Shown here one piece after another: positions 1 to 8,447 of a DNA stretch of 38,106 nt. Origin of the DNA: TC-15 sp034437275 (GTDB lineage Bacteria; Chloroflexota; Anaerolineae; Aggregatilineales; Aggregatilineaceae); contig DAOTUD010000154.1 in assembly GCA_034437275.1 (NCBI GenBank), forward strand, positions 1-38,106, given 5' to 3'. Made by a program: the position numbers and the translations under genes. Below the pieces are notes generated by a model. That model had not been told where the DNA came from and searched no databases. It worked only from the letters and a program-made list of their open reading frames with translations. Numbering within the stretch: the stretch's first letter is position 1; each line of letters starts with the position of its first letter.

Positions 1-122
1 CACCGCTTGAACAACTGCCATACCCCCACCAGTCGCGGTTCCAAGTCTTCGACTTCGTCCAGTGGAATGCCCCACCGGGCGATATTTTCCCGTTGTTTTT
101 GCTCAAGTCTCGAATGTGACAT
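1..122 (-). CDS. Partial hypothetical protein, possible transposase N-terminus
   Basis: Only the first 40 codons are in the window; the gene runs leftward off the edge from the ATG at 122. The visible peptide starts MSHSRLEQKQ and is charged at first, with WGIPLDEVEDL and a WQLFKR stretch near the cut. This layout resembles the N-terminus of DDE transposases of the IS701/IS4 type found in Chloroflexota, but the piece is too short for a firm call. It is divergent from the LacI gene, 20 bp upstream of that promoter's -35 box. Confidence 0.4.
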   Translation of the reverse strand, partial: MSHSRLEQKQRENIARWGIPLDEVEDLEPRLVGVWQLFKR

Positions 123-141
123 TGTCGAATAAATATACCTA

Positions 142-170
142 TTGACTTCACTCGCAAAACGTTGTATTTT
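142..170 (+). promoter_or_regulatory. Sigma70-type promoter of the lacI-family gene
   Basis: TTGACT (142-147) is separated by 17 bp from TATTTT (165-170). Transcription should start near 177, inside the operator at 174-187. A start codon at 162 would lie upstream of this transcript, so the ATG at 252 is preferred for the regulator. Confidence 0.65.
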
Positions 171-173
171 TAT

Positions 174-187
174 TGTAAGCGCTTACA
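174..187. promoter_or_regulatory. LacI-family operator, perfect palindrome
   Basis: TGTAAGCGCTTACA is a perfect 14-bp palindrome with the central CG and flanking purine-pyrimidine pattern typical of LacI/GalR operators. It lies 3 bp after the -10 box and covers the predicted start of transcription, so binding should block initiation. This implies autorepression by the adjacent LacI-type protein. I did not find a second copy before the sugar transporter operon at 1299-1466. Confidence 0.75.
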
Positions 188-251
188 TGGTTTTCTCAAA
201 ATAATACTGGCGCCAACATTTTTTTCTGTTCAGGCGGGGCTACAATTATTT

Positions 252-1298
252 ATGAAACCGAGTCTTCAAGAAATTGCCGGGCGCGCCGGCGTGTCAACGG
301 CGACAGTCTCACGGGCGCTCAATGACCGGGCGGGCGTCCATCCCGACACCCGCCGGCTCATCCTTGAGATTGCGCGCGAAATGGGTTACATGCCGAATGT
401 CGCGGCCAAAGGGCTGGCGACGTCGCGCACGTATACGCTGGGCCTGATCACCTACGAACGCCAGCCGCAGCCCATCTCCAGCTACCACACCATCATCCAG
501 CAAGGCATCGACCAGGAAGCACGCCAGCGTGGCTATCATGTCATCACGACGTTTGTCGACGGGGACATGATGGCCGATGCGCTGCGTGTGCCGCTGGTCG
601 CCGAGCAGCGCGTCGATGGGTTGATTTTGGTGGGGCCGGCGCTTGAAGCCGCGTTCATCATCCAGCTCTACGGCAGCTCGATCCCCATCGTACTCGTCGA
701 TAATCTCCTCGTTGAAACCAACATCGACGCTATCGTGTGCGACAATGCCGGTGGCACCTACGACGCCACCCGGCATTTGATCGATGTGCATGGCCTGCGC
801 CGGCTGGTGTTTTTCTCCGGGCCGGAGCACTGGTTCAGCAGCCGCGAACGGCTGCGGGGCTATACGCAGGCGCTGGCCGACAGCGGCCAGACGCCGCACA
901 CGATCTATATGCCGGATACCACGGTCAACATGGGCCATACCGCCATGCTCGAAGCACTGGCGACCTACCCTGATCTGCAAGGGGTGGTGGCGGTCAATGA
1001 TGCTACGGCTGTCGGCGCGATTCGAGCGTGCAAAGAGACGGGCCGCCGCGTACCGGATGATATCGCGGTGGTTGGATTTGATAATGTTGCCTGGGGTCCC
1101 CTGCACGATCCGCCCCTCACAACGGTGCGTATGTTCAAAAACGAAACCGGCATTCAGGCTGCGCGTCATCTGATCGACATGATCGAGCGCGACCAGGTGC
1201 CGGGTTTCCAACTACGCCTGGGGACCCAACTAATCATCCGCGCGTCGTGCGGCTGTACGCCTGACGACGACCAAGACTACCCGGACCGGGGCAGTTAG
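252..1298 (+). CDS. LacI/GalR-family transcriptional repressor
   Basis: This 348-residue DNA-binding regulator is of normal family length. The N-terminal helix-turn-helix is visible in residues 3-26 (LQEIAGRAGVSTATVSRAL), followed by a hinge helix and a periplasmic-binding-protein-like sensor domain with the signatures VDGLILVG, VVAVND and DIAVVGFDN. The frame is open back to 162, but those 30 residues are not LacI-like and precede the predicted transcript start, so I use the ATG at 252. It precedes a CUT1 sugar importer, a secreted glycan-active protein and a GH130 enzyme, so it probably senses a mono- or oligosaccharide from that pathway. The palindrome at 174-187 suggests autoregulation. 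Confidence 0.9.
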   Translation: MKPSLQEIAGRAGVSTATVSRALNDRAGVHPDTRRLILEIAREMGYMPNVAAKGLATSRTYTLGLITYERQPQPISSYHTIIQQGIDQEARQRGYHVITTFVDGDMMADALRVPLVAEQRVDGLILVGPALEAAFIIQLYGSSIPIVLVDNLLVETNIDAIVCDNAGGTYDATRHLIDVHGLRRLVFFSGPEHWFSSRERLRGYTQALADSGQTPHTIYMPDTTVNMGHTAMLEALATYPDLQGVVAVNDATAVGAIRACKETGRRVPDDIAVVGFDNVAWGPLHDPPLTTVRMFKNETGIQAARHLIDMIERDQVPGFQLRLGTQLIIRASCGCTPDDDQDYPDRGS

Positions 1299-1466
1299 CG
1301 ATGCCCGGTCGAACAACTGAACTTCGTTTGTTGGGTTGGACTATCGTGAATATGGGATAGGCCCCCAGGGTAGAAAGGATGGCGTGCTATCGAGGGAACA
1401 CAAACGATCAACGATCCCAAAATCACTTCTGTCTAAATAATTAGTTACCAAGAGGAGACGCAAAAA

Positions 1467-2702
1467 ATGTCCAAGTATCTTCGCATTGTGGTGCTGCTGG
1501 CGCTGGTGGTGGTGATGCTGCCCATCGCCGGTGTTGGCGATGCAGCCCAAGAAAAAGTGACGCTCCGCATTACCAACTGGGCCGGTGTAGATGAAGCCGC
1601 CGAGTTCCAGGAGATTGTGGATGAAGTCAACGCCGATTCGGACACCTTCGAGATCGTCTACGAGCCGAACCCTGCCGACTACTATACCCAGTTGCAGACC
1701 GAGTTGGCCGGTGATACGGCGGCGGATCTGTTCTGGCTGGACCAGAACCATATGTACTGGGCGTTTGATGATGTGCTGCTGGACATCTCCGGTTACATGG
1801 CGGAAGATGACCGCGACGTCGTCAATCCCGACGACTACTTCTCCGGCGTCTGGCAGACGGTCGACTTCGGCGAGGGTGTGTACGGCCTGCCCTGGATCGC
1901 ACAGCCAGTGGTGCTGTACTACAACAAAGACATCTTCGACGAGATGGGAATGGACTACCCCACCGCTGACTGGGACTGGGACACCTTCAAAGCTGCAGCG
2001 ATCGCGCTGACGAATGATGATCACTATGGGTTCATCATGAGCGGCTGGCCGCCGATCCACATGTTCATCTGGTCGTTCGGCGGCGAGACGGTCGGTCCGG
2101 ACCTGCAGACCAGCCCGATCGATACGCCTGAGGCCATCGCTGGCGCAGAGTACTACGCCAGCATGATCTACAACGAGGACTGCTGCCCATCTGAGCAGAC
2201 CATCGCTGAGGAAGGCTTCGGCGAAATGTTCAAGGCCGGGCGCGTGGCGATGTTCATGGGCGGCGCTGCCGATGACCTGGACCGCGTTGAAGGCTTGAAT
2301 GTGGGCGTGTCGCCGGTGCCGCAGGGCGTCAATGGCGAAAACACGACCTTCGCCTGGACGGCGGCGACGTGCATCAACACCGACACCCAGCACCCGGACG
2401 AGGCGTACGAGGCGCTGGTCGCGCTGACCGATGGCATCCACCACTGGAAGATCGTGTCGCCGCGCGTTTCGCAGGCCAACGCCGAGTTCCTGGCCGAGGC
2501 TGAACCGCGCAAGGCCGACAGCGCTGTCGCGATCATGGAAGCAGTGCCGTACATGCGCGGCTTCCAGGCGATCCCGAATCACGGTGAATGGGACACCATC
2601 TTCTGGGAACAGTTCCAGGACCCGCTGTTCCACGATGAGGACAGCGCCGAGAATCTGGCGGCTGTGGCCCAAGTCTTGCTGGAAGAAGTGCTGCAAGAGT
2701 AA
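1467..2702 (+). CDS. CUT1 sugar ABC transporter substrate-binding protein
   Basis: This 411-residue extracytoplasmic binding protein is of the MalE/UgpB type. It has an N-terminal hydrophobic signal (residues 1-27, KYLRIVV...GVGDAA) with no lipobox cysteine, then the mature start VTLRITNWAG and motifs typical of bacterial extracellular solute-binding family 1: ADLFWLDQN, YGLPWIAQPVVLYYNKD and TWDTF-like WDWDTFKAAA. A strong Shine-Dalgarno (GAGGAG) lies 8 bp before the ATG. It heads an operon with two permeases. The ligand is not readable from sequence; the neighbouring GH130 enzyme suggests a mannose-containing oligosaccharide. The 168 bp upstream hold no promoter I would trust and no second LacI operator. 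Confidence 0.9.
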   Translation: MSKYLRIVVLLALVVVMLPIAGVGDAAQEKVTLRITNWAGVDEAAEFQEIVDEVNADSDTFEIVYEPNPADYYTQLQTELAGDTAADLFWLDQNHMYWAFDDVLLDISGYMAEDDRDVVNPDDYFSGVWQTVDFGEGVYGLPWIAQPVVLYYNKDIFDEMGMDYPTADWDWDTFKAAAIALTNDDHYGFIMSGWPPIHMFIWSFGGETVGPDLQTSPIDTPEAIAGAEYYASMIYNEDCCPSEQTIAEEGFGEMFKAGRVAMFMGGAADDLDRVEGLNVGVSPVPQGVNGENTTFAWTAATCINTDTQHPDEAYEALVALTDGIHHWKIVSPRVSQANAEFLAEAEPRKADSAVAIMEAVPYMRGFQAIPNHGEWDTIFWEQFQDPLFHDEDSAENLAAVAQVLLEEVLQE

Positions 2703-2727
2703 GGCTGCACACAGGCTGTTAGGTGAG

Positions 2728-2755
2728 TGCAGGGGCGGTTTTAGCCGCTCCTGCA
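2728..2755 (+). promoter_or_regulatory. Intercistronic hairpin after binding-protein gene
   Basis: An 11-bp stem (TGCAGGGGCGG paired with CCGCTCCTGCA, one G-T pair) closes a TTTTAG loop. No T-run follows, so it is more likely an mRNA-stabilising or processing hairpin that keeps the binding-protein message more abundant than the permease message than a full terminator. Hairpins also follow the other two binding-protein genes in this window. Confidence 0.6.
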
Positions 2756-2823
2756 TCTTACCATCTGTGCGGGGTGGCGTGATGGCAGAAAACGGCAGCT
2801 TACAAGCTGACTGAGGTGGCAAG

Positions 2824-4398
2824 ATGAATGTAGAATGGCTGATCTTTATGACCGTCATCTGGGCGGGGATCGGCGGAGTGATTACGGCCATCCTTTACGC
2901 ACGGCAGGATCAGCCCCTGGCCGGCGGGGTGATGCTTGGGGCCGCCGCTGGGATGCTCAGCAACTATATTGTTGGCCGTTTACTGACCAATCTGTCGGGC
3001 GAACTGTGGGGTGAACTTGGTGGAGCGGTGGGGGGGCTGGTGATGCTCCTGCCGCTGTGGCTGATAATAGCCATTCAGATGCGCGCGACAGCCGGGTTGG
3101 GGCCTATCGATCTGCGCCCTGCAGGCTGGGATCTCGGCGCGGTGTACCGGTTTGGTCAGGCGTTGTGGCCGTTCCTGGTGATCTGGGGGGTGATGCTGGC
3201 GATCGTGGTGCTGGGGGTGTTCTACCCTGATGTGTTTGTCGAAACCTACTACGCGACGTTGGTCCGCTATATCGGTGTGGCGATTGGGGTCAGCGGGGTG
3301 ATGTTTGGTGTCAACCGGGCGCTGCGCGTGCTGGGCGTCAAGCCGGAGGCGGCGACCGGGTTCTCGTTGATCATGCCCTGGATGGTCGGATTTTTGATTT
3401 TCACCGTGTTTCCAGTGGGGCTGTCGGTGTACCTGAGCTTTCAGGAATACGACATCAAGTGGGACGGTCCGCGTGAGATGGAAGATCCGCTGTATAACTT
3501 CAAAAGAGTGTTTGCCTTTAAGATTGCGGAAAAAGAAAACCCCGACGACCTATGGGTGCACGTGCTCGGCGTCAAGGAAAACACACACAAGGACATCCGC
3601 TACATGCTGATGGACGAGGTCAACTGGAGCGGGAACACGTACCTGATCGGGGCCGGTGATCCGTACTTCTGGAAAGGACTGTGGTTTACACTGCGCTACA
3701 CCGTGCTGAGCGTGCCGCTGGGCTTGCTAGGCGCGTTGGGGGTGGCGCTGGTGCTCAACCAGGATGTGCGGGGCGTGGGCTACTGGCGCACATTGTACTA
3801 CTTGCCGGCGGTGCTGCCGGCGGCGTCTGTCGCCCTGCTGTGGTACTGGTTGTTCGCGCCGAACAAGGGCTTGATCAACGAGCTGCTTGAACCATTCCTG
3901 ACCACGTTTTCGTTGGAGCGTCCGGGTTGGTTCACCGATTCAGATTTGCGCCTGCCGGCCTTCATCATCATGGGGATGTGGGGCGTGTTTGGGGCCAACA
4001 CCGTGATCTTGCTGGCCGGGTTGAAGAACATCCCGCCCATGCTCTACGAGGCCGCCGATATCGACGGGGCCGGGACCTGGACCAAGTTCCGGCACATTAC
4101 GATCCCAATGCTCAGCCCGGCGTTGTTCTACAACCTGGTGACGAATATGATCGCCGCGCTGCAGATCTTCACCCAGCAGGCGTTTATCCAGCCTGAAGGC
4201 ATCAACCGTACGGATGGGTTGTTCATCAACTGGTTGATTTACCTGGAGGCGTTCGAATATGGGCACATGGGCTATGCTTCGGCGATGGGCTGGCTGGTGG
4301 CGATTCTGATCGTGATTATGACGATTGGGGTTTTTCGCTCGTCGTCGGCCTGGGTCTTCTATGAAGGTGACCGGCGTGAGGAAGGGAGCGCGGCGTAA
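2824..4398 (+). CDS. CUT1 sugar ABC permease, MalF-type, N-terminally extended
   Basis: This is an inner-membrane permease of 524 residues, far longer than the usual ~300 for the UgpA/MsmF group. Residues 1-175 add about five extra hydrophobic segments before the canonical domain, which begins near residue 180 (SLIMPWMVGFLIFTVFP). The ATPase-contacting EAA loop is clear: YEAADIDGAGTWTKFRHITIP near residues 410-430. A long soluble insert lies at about residues 215-275. A TGAGGTGG Shine-Dalgarno-like stretch precedes the ATG. It partners with the permease that starts 2 bp after its stop. No ATP-binding subunit is encoded nearby, as is common for CUT1 systems sharing an MsmK-type ATPase. Confidence 0.9.
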   Translation: MNVEWLIFMTVIWAGIGGVITAILYARQDQPLAGGVMLGAAAGMLSNYIVGRLLTNLSGELWGELGGAVGGLVMLLPLWLIIAIQMRATAGLGPIDLRPAGWDLGAVYRFGQALWPFLVIWGVMLAIVVLGVFYPDVFVETYYATLVRYIGVAIGVSGVMFGVNRALRVLGVKPEAATGFSLIMPWMVGFLIFTVFPVGLSVYLSFQEYDIKWDGPREMEDPLYNFKRVFAFKIAEKENPDDLWVHVLGVKENTHKDIRYMLMDEVNWSGNTYLIGAGDPYFWKGLWFTLRYTVLSVPLGLLGALGVALVLNQDVRGVGYWRTLYYLPAVLPAASVALLWYWLFAPNKGLINELLEPFLTTFSLERPGWFTDSDLRLPAFIIMGMWGVFGANTVILLAGLKNIPPMLYEAADIDGAGTWTKFRHITIPMLSPALFYNLVTNMIAALQIFTQQAFIQPEGINRTDGLFINWLIYLEAFEYGHMGYASAMGWLVAILIVIMTIGVFRSSSAWVFYEGDRREEGSAA

Positions 4399-4400
4399 TC

Positions 4401-5327
4401 ATGGCTACCGACACACACGCTGCAGAATGGCAGCCCGTTCGCGAGCCAGAGGCGGCGCGGCGGCGGATGCAGTACGTGATCAAGATGACGATCATCTATG
4501 TGCTGCTGCTAATCGGTGCGGCGATGATCCTGGTGCCGTTTTTCTGGATGCTGTCCACATCGCTGAAGACAGAAAGACAGGTGCTCCAAAGCTGGAAGCT
4601 CGAATGGATCCCCGATCCGATTGCCTTCGAGAACTACGTCGATGCCTGGGACTCGCTCAACAGCATCGCCCCAGCGCTAACCTTCTCGCGCATCATCGGT
4701 AATACCGTGTTTATCACGGTGCTGGCTATGTTCGCCGAGATGTTCAGCGCGGCGATTGTGGCCTACGGTTTCGCGCGCTTCCGCTTCCGGGGGCGGGATG
4801 TGCTGTTTTTTGTCATGCTGGCGACGATGATGATCCCGCCGGTGCTGACGCGCATCCCGGCCTACCTGATCTGGAAGGAGTTCGGGCTGCTGAACACCTA
4901 CGACCCGCTGACCGTGCCGGCGTGGTTTGCGTGGGGACCGGCCTATGTCTTCCTGCTGCGGCAGTTTTTCCTCACCATTCCGCGCGACATGGAAGACGCG
5001 GCGATCGTCGACGGGGCCAACACGGTGCAGATCTTCTTCTACGTGATGCTGCCGCTGGTGAAACCGGCGTTTCTGGCGATTGGTGTGCTGTCGTTCCAGG
5101 GCAACTGGAACAACTTCGAGGGGCCGCTGATTTACGTCAAGCCGCGCGAGATGTTCCCGTTGATCCGGTGCATCCAGTTCTTCCAGGAGTCGCTCTCCAA
5201 AGAGGCTCCCAAGTGGCACTATATGATGGCAATGTCGACGATGATGGCCGCCCCGATTCTGCTGTTGTTCTTCATGGCACAGAAGTACTTCATCGAAGGG
5301 CTGACCGTGGGCGGCGTGAAAGGATGA
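4401..5327 (+). CDS. CUT1 sugar ABC permease, MalG-type
   Basis: The 308-residue inner-membrane permease has about six membrane segments after a short charged cytoplasmic N-terminus. The start of the first segment (IYVLLLIGAAMILVPFFWML) and the family motif FFWMLSTSLKT are typical of MalG/UgpE. The EAA loop is EDAAIVDGANTVQIFFYVMLP. It is translated almost directly after the MalF-type partner (2-bp gap) and should form the heterodimeric channel with it. Confidence 0.92.
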   Translation: MATDTHAAEWQPVREPEAARRRMQYVIKMTIIYVLLLIGAAMILVPFFWMLSTSLKTERQVLQSWKLEWIPDPIAFENYVDAWDSLNSIAPALTFSRIIGNTVFITVLAMFAEMFSAAIVAYGFARFRFRGRDVLFFVMLATMMIPPVLTRIPAYLIWKEFGLLNTYDPLTVPAWFAWGPAYVFLLRQFFLTIPRDMEDAAIVDGANTVQIFFYVMLPLVKPAFLAIGVLSFQGNWNNFEGPLIYVKPREMFPLIRCIQFFQESLSKEAPKWHYMMAMSTMMAAPILLLFFMAQKYFIEGLTVGGVKG

Positions 5328-5333
5328 TCGCGG

Positions 5334-7799
5334 ATGTGTGGAATAAGAAAAAAATCGTTGTGTGGGCTGGTGGTGCTGGCGCTGATCACACCATTGGCAT
5401 TAGCCAGCCGTCCGCAGGCCCGCGCGCAGGATAGCGATACGATGCGACACGGGTTGGTGAATCTCGATCACCTGCTGTTCCTGACGGAGCCGGTCAGCTT
5501 TGACGGGCGTGATGTGGCGCTTGTGCACATCTACTCCGAGCATCCGGAATATGAGTGGGTCGACGCTTCGGGCGAAGGGATTGCGGCGGTTGATGATGTG
5601 GCGCGGGCGGCGCTCGTGTACCTGTGGTATTACGACCAGACCGGCGACGCGCGCGCGTTGGAGCAGGCGCGGTTGTGCCTGCACTTCGTGCGCTACTTGC
5701 AAAACGACGACGGCACGTTTTACAATTTTGTGACCGACCGCGACGGAACGATCAACACCCAGGGCAACACCAGCTACAAGTCGCTGGGCTGGTGGGCGAT
5801 GCGCAGCCTATGGGCGCTGGCGGAGGGCTACCGCGTATTTGGTGCCGTCGATCCCGACTACGCGGCGGAACTGCAAGCCGCTTACCGGCTTACCGAGGCG
5901 GCGCTGGCCGGTACTTTCCAGCACTACGGCGAGTACAACCAACTGCACGGTTTCTCAATCCCGGCCTGGATTCCGGGCGGCGCGGCGGATGTGTCGTCGG
6001 TGGCGCTGCTGGCGCTGGTGGCCTACTACCGCAGCGATCCGAACCCCGACACGCAGGCCATGATCGAGCACATCGCGGATGGGCTGGCCGCGTACCAACT
6101 GGGCGACAGCGCGACGTATCCCTTCGGGATGCATCCGGTGACGACCAACGCGCCCGGCTACTGGCACGCCTGGGGCAGCCGGCATGTGCACGCCCTGGCC
6201 GAAGCCGGCGATGCACTGGCGCGCGCCGACTGGATCGCATCAGCCACCGCCGACGCCGACACGTTCTTGATGCGCCAGCTTGCGTTTGGGCGTTTCCGCG
6301 AAATCGGGGTGTTGCCCTACGAGCGCGAGCAGATCGCGTATGGCACCAACGTGATCGTGCAGGGCTATATGGCGCTCTACCGGGCGACCGGGGAGGAAAG
6401 GTACGCGCAGTTGGCGGGGCTGGCAGCGTCGTGGTTCTTCGGCAACAATATGGCCGGGGTGCCGATGTACGATCCCGCCACCGGGCGCTGCTTCGACGGC
6501 ATCAACGGCCCGGTATCCTGGCGCGTCAATCACAACGCAGGCGCGGAATCGACCATCGAGGCGCTGATGGCGATGCTGGCCGTACACCAGGACCGCATCG
6601 CGTCGAAATACCTGGATTACACTGAAATTGACGTGCGGCCCGCCATCATCGCCGAGACTGAATGGGGCTACAAGGTGGCGGGCAAGCCGAACTTCCGCAA
6701 CGGGACATGGACCGGCGAGGCGTATTACAGCAACGGCAGGTATTACATGCTGAAGGGTGACGATGTGCTGGGCATTGATTTCGATGTGCCGGTCGCGGGG
6801 GACTACTGGCTGTATGTCGCCCACCAGCGCCAGGATATCGCCAGCGAGGAGACGACGTTGGTCGCCACGCGCGCGCCGCAGCCGATCACGGTTGACGGGG
6901 TGCTGGACGAATGGGCGGACGTGCCGGTCTTCGAGGCCAACACGCCGCGTAACATCCTGCGCGGGGCGGCGCTGTGGCGCGGCCCGGACGTGGACAGCTT
7001 CGCTCTGCAGTTGATGTGGGATGTGGATAATCTCTATCTGGCGGCGACGGTGCGCGACCCGGTCTTCGAGCAGCTTGAGGTCGGCCCGGCCACATGGCGC
7101 TATGACTCGCTGTGGGTGTACCTGGATGGCACGCGCCAGAAGATCCGGCTGAGCACCAAGCTCAACCTGACCGAAACGCCCCACGGGCCGCAGATCTGGG
7201 ACTGGATCGCGGGGACATTCCTGCCCAACGGTGAGTTGGCCTGGCAACCGTTCGATACCGGCGACGGCTACATCTACGAGGCGACGCTGCCGTTTCGCTC
7301 GCTGCGCATTCGTGATATCCACGCCGGGAAGGTGATGGGCATCGAAGCCGGGCGCGGCTTGGGCGGCGATTCGTTCATCGACCTGACGGGCAGCGATCCC
7401 GATACGGCGGCTAACCTGGCGCGCCTGATCCTGGTCAACGAACTGAGCGACCTGGACGAGATGGGCGGGGCCGAGACTGTGCTCTCTAGCGCGGATACCG
7501 CGATTGCTGTCGGCGTGTCGCTGGATGGCGGCCCGCGCGTCGTCGTCCCGGCCAACACCGCCCCAGACCGGCGCTACCTGTGGCTGGACCGTGTCGGCGA
7601 CGGGCCGGTCACGCTGGGGGCAGGAGAGCATACGCTGCATGTGTCCTATGCCGGCTCCGAAGACAAGCAGCTGGTCGTGGTCGATGGTTTCCTGATCCAG
7701 CCGGTGGTTGCACGGCGCGTGTTAGAGGGGCCGGACGGGTCCACGCTCACGTTGACATATGACACGGCTGCGTCGCGCGTGACCATTGTGGAAAAGTAA
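5334..7799 (+). CDS. Secreted alpha/alpha-barrel-like protein with CBM9-like domain
   Basis: This 821-residue exported protein starts 6 bp after the permease stop. A signal peptide is visible (residues 1-31: basic IRKKS, a hydrophobic core, then an Ala-rich cleavage region). Residues ~40-440 have the helix-pair repeat pattern of (alpha/alpha)6-toroid glycan-active enzymes, with aromatic-rich turns (YLWYYDQTGD, GWWAMRSLWAL) and a late block NHNAGAESTIEALMAML. Residues ~445-505 form a short beta-rich linker domain. From ~513 a CBM9/DOMON-like carbohydrate-binding domain starts with ITVDGVLDEWADVP and runs to ~690. The last ~110 residues look like another beta-sandwich. I cannot assign a glycoside hydrolase family. 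Its place beside a sugar importer and GH130 suggests extracellular breakdown or capture of a plant or microbial polysaccharide. Confidence 0.72.
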   Translation: MCGIRKKSLCGLVVLALITPLALASRPQARAQDSDTMRHGLVNLDHLLFLTEPVSFDGRDVALVHIYSEHPEYEWVDASGEGIAAVDDVARAALVYLWYYDQTGDARALEQARLCLHFVRYLQNDDGTFYNFVTDRDGTINTQGNTSYKSLGWWAMRSLWALAEGYRVFGAVDPDYAAELQAAYRLTEAALAGTFQHYGEYNQLHGFSIPAWIPGGAADVSSVALLALVAYYRSDPNPDTQAMIEHIADGLAAYQLGDSATYPFGMHPVTTNAPGYWHAWGSRHVHALAEAGDALARADWIASATADADTFLMRQLAFGRFREIGVLPYEREQIAYGTNVIVQGYMALYRATGEERYAQLAGLAASWFFGNNMAGVPMYDPATGRCFDGINGPVSWRVNHNAGAESTIEALMAMLAVHQDRIASKYLDYTEIDVRPAIIAETEWGYKVAGKPNFRNGTWTGEAYYSNGRYYMLKGDDVLGIDFDVPVAGDYWLYVAHQRQDIASEETTLVATRAPQPITVDGVLDEWADVPVFEANTPRNILRGAALWRGPDVDSFALQLMWDVDNLYLAATVRDPVFEQLEVGPATWRYDSLWVYLDGTRQKIRLSTKLNLTETPHGPQIWDWIAGTFLPNGELAWQPFDTGDGYIYEATLPFRSLRIRDIHAGKVMGIEAGRGLGGDSFIDLTGSDPDTAANLARLILVNELSDLDEMGGAETVLSSADTAIAVGVSLDGGPRVVVPANTAPDRRYLWLDRVGDGPVTLGAGEHTLHVSYAGSEDKQLVVVDGFLIQPVVARRVLEGPDGSTLTLTYDTAASRVTIVEK

Positions 7800-7802
7800 C
7801 GC

Positions 7803-8447
7803 ATGAGGCAAGCGCTGGACGTATTCTGGCAGGCGAGTCGTGACTGGTGGAACAGCATGGTGGGCCTGGCTTCGTTAAACCTGTTGTGGTTGGTCATCAG
7901 CCTGACGGTGGTACTGTTCCCCCCGGCGACGGCGGGCATGCACGGCGTGACGTACAGCATCGCACGCGGCAAGGGCCAGCACATCGAAGACTTCTGGGGG
8001 GCGGCCCGGCGTTATGCCGCGCTGAGTTGGTTATGGGCCGGAGCAAACCTGCTGGTGATTGTCATCGTCTATGCCGATGTGGTGTTCTACAACGTGGTGG
8101 GGGGCATCTTCGGGTTGGCGCTCCAGGTGGTGTTGATCGGCCTGGGGTTGTTGTGGATGGCGATGCAGTTCTACTTCTGGCCGTTTATGATGGTGCAGGA
8201 AGACAAGCGCTTCTGGCTGGCGCTGCGGAATGCAGCCTTTTTGGCCCTCGGCGCACCGTTGTATACCTTGCTCATGGTGACGATTGCGGGGTTGATCTTG
8301 ATCGTGAGCGGGTTGATAATTGTGCCATTTGCTGTTTTTACGCTTAGTTTTATTTCGCTGTTGGGTAATCATGCTGTGGTCGAGCGTCTGTCGACTTACG
8401 GCAAGCTGGCTCACACTTCTGGAGAGGAATCATGTCCAAACCCCTGA
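7803..8447 (+). CDS. YesL-like (DUF624) membrane protein
   Basis: This 214-residue protein has about five hydrophobic segments. It matches the YesL/DUF624 pattern: an N-terminal FWQASRDWWNSMVGLASLNLLW, then a conserved PPATAGMHGVTYSIARGK loop, and a final segment followed by a short cytoplasmic tail. YesL-type genes commonly sit in CUT1 sugar-transporter operons and their function is not established. It starts 3 bp after the secreted protein and overlaps the GH130 gene by 16 bp, so translation of the two is probably coupled. Confidence 0.82.
   Translation: MRQALDVFWQASRDWWNSMVGLASLNLLWLVISLTVVLFPPATAGMHGVTYSIARGKGQHIEDFWGAARRYAALSWLWAGANLLVIVIVYADVVFYNVVGGIFGLALQVVLIGLGLLWMAMQFYFWPFMMVQEDKRFWLALRNAAFLALGAPLYTLLMVTIAGLILIVSGLIIVPFAVFTLSFISLLGNHAVVERLSTYGKLAHTSGEESCPNP

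Noticed and set aside
1341..2891. 516-codon open frame on the minus strand
   Set aside because: It is antisense to the clear sugar-binding-protein gene, lacks a Shine-Dalgarno, and its Arg/His/Val-rich composition is that of a GC-rich shadow frame.
6240..7640. 466-codon open frame on the minus strand
   Set aside because: Antisense shadow of the secreted CBM9-like protein; no recognisable motif and biased composition.
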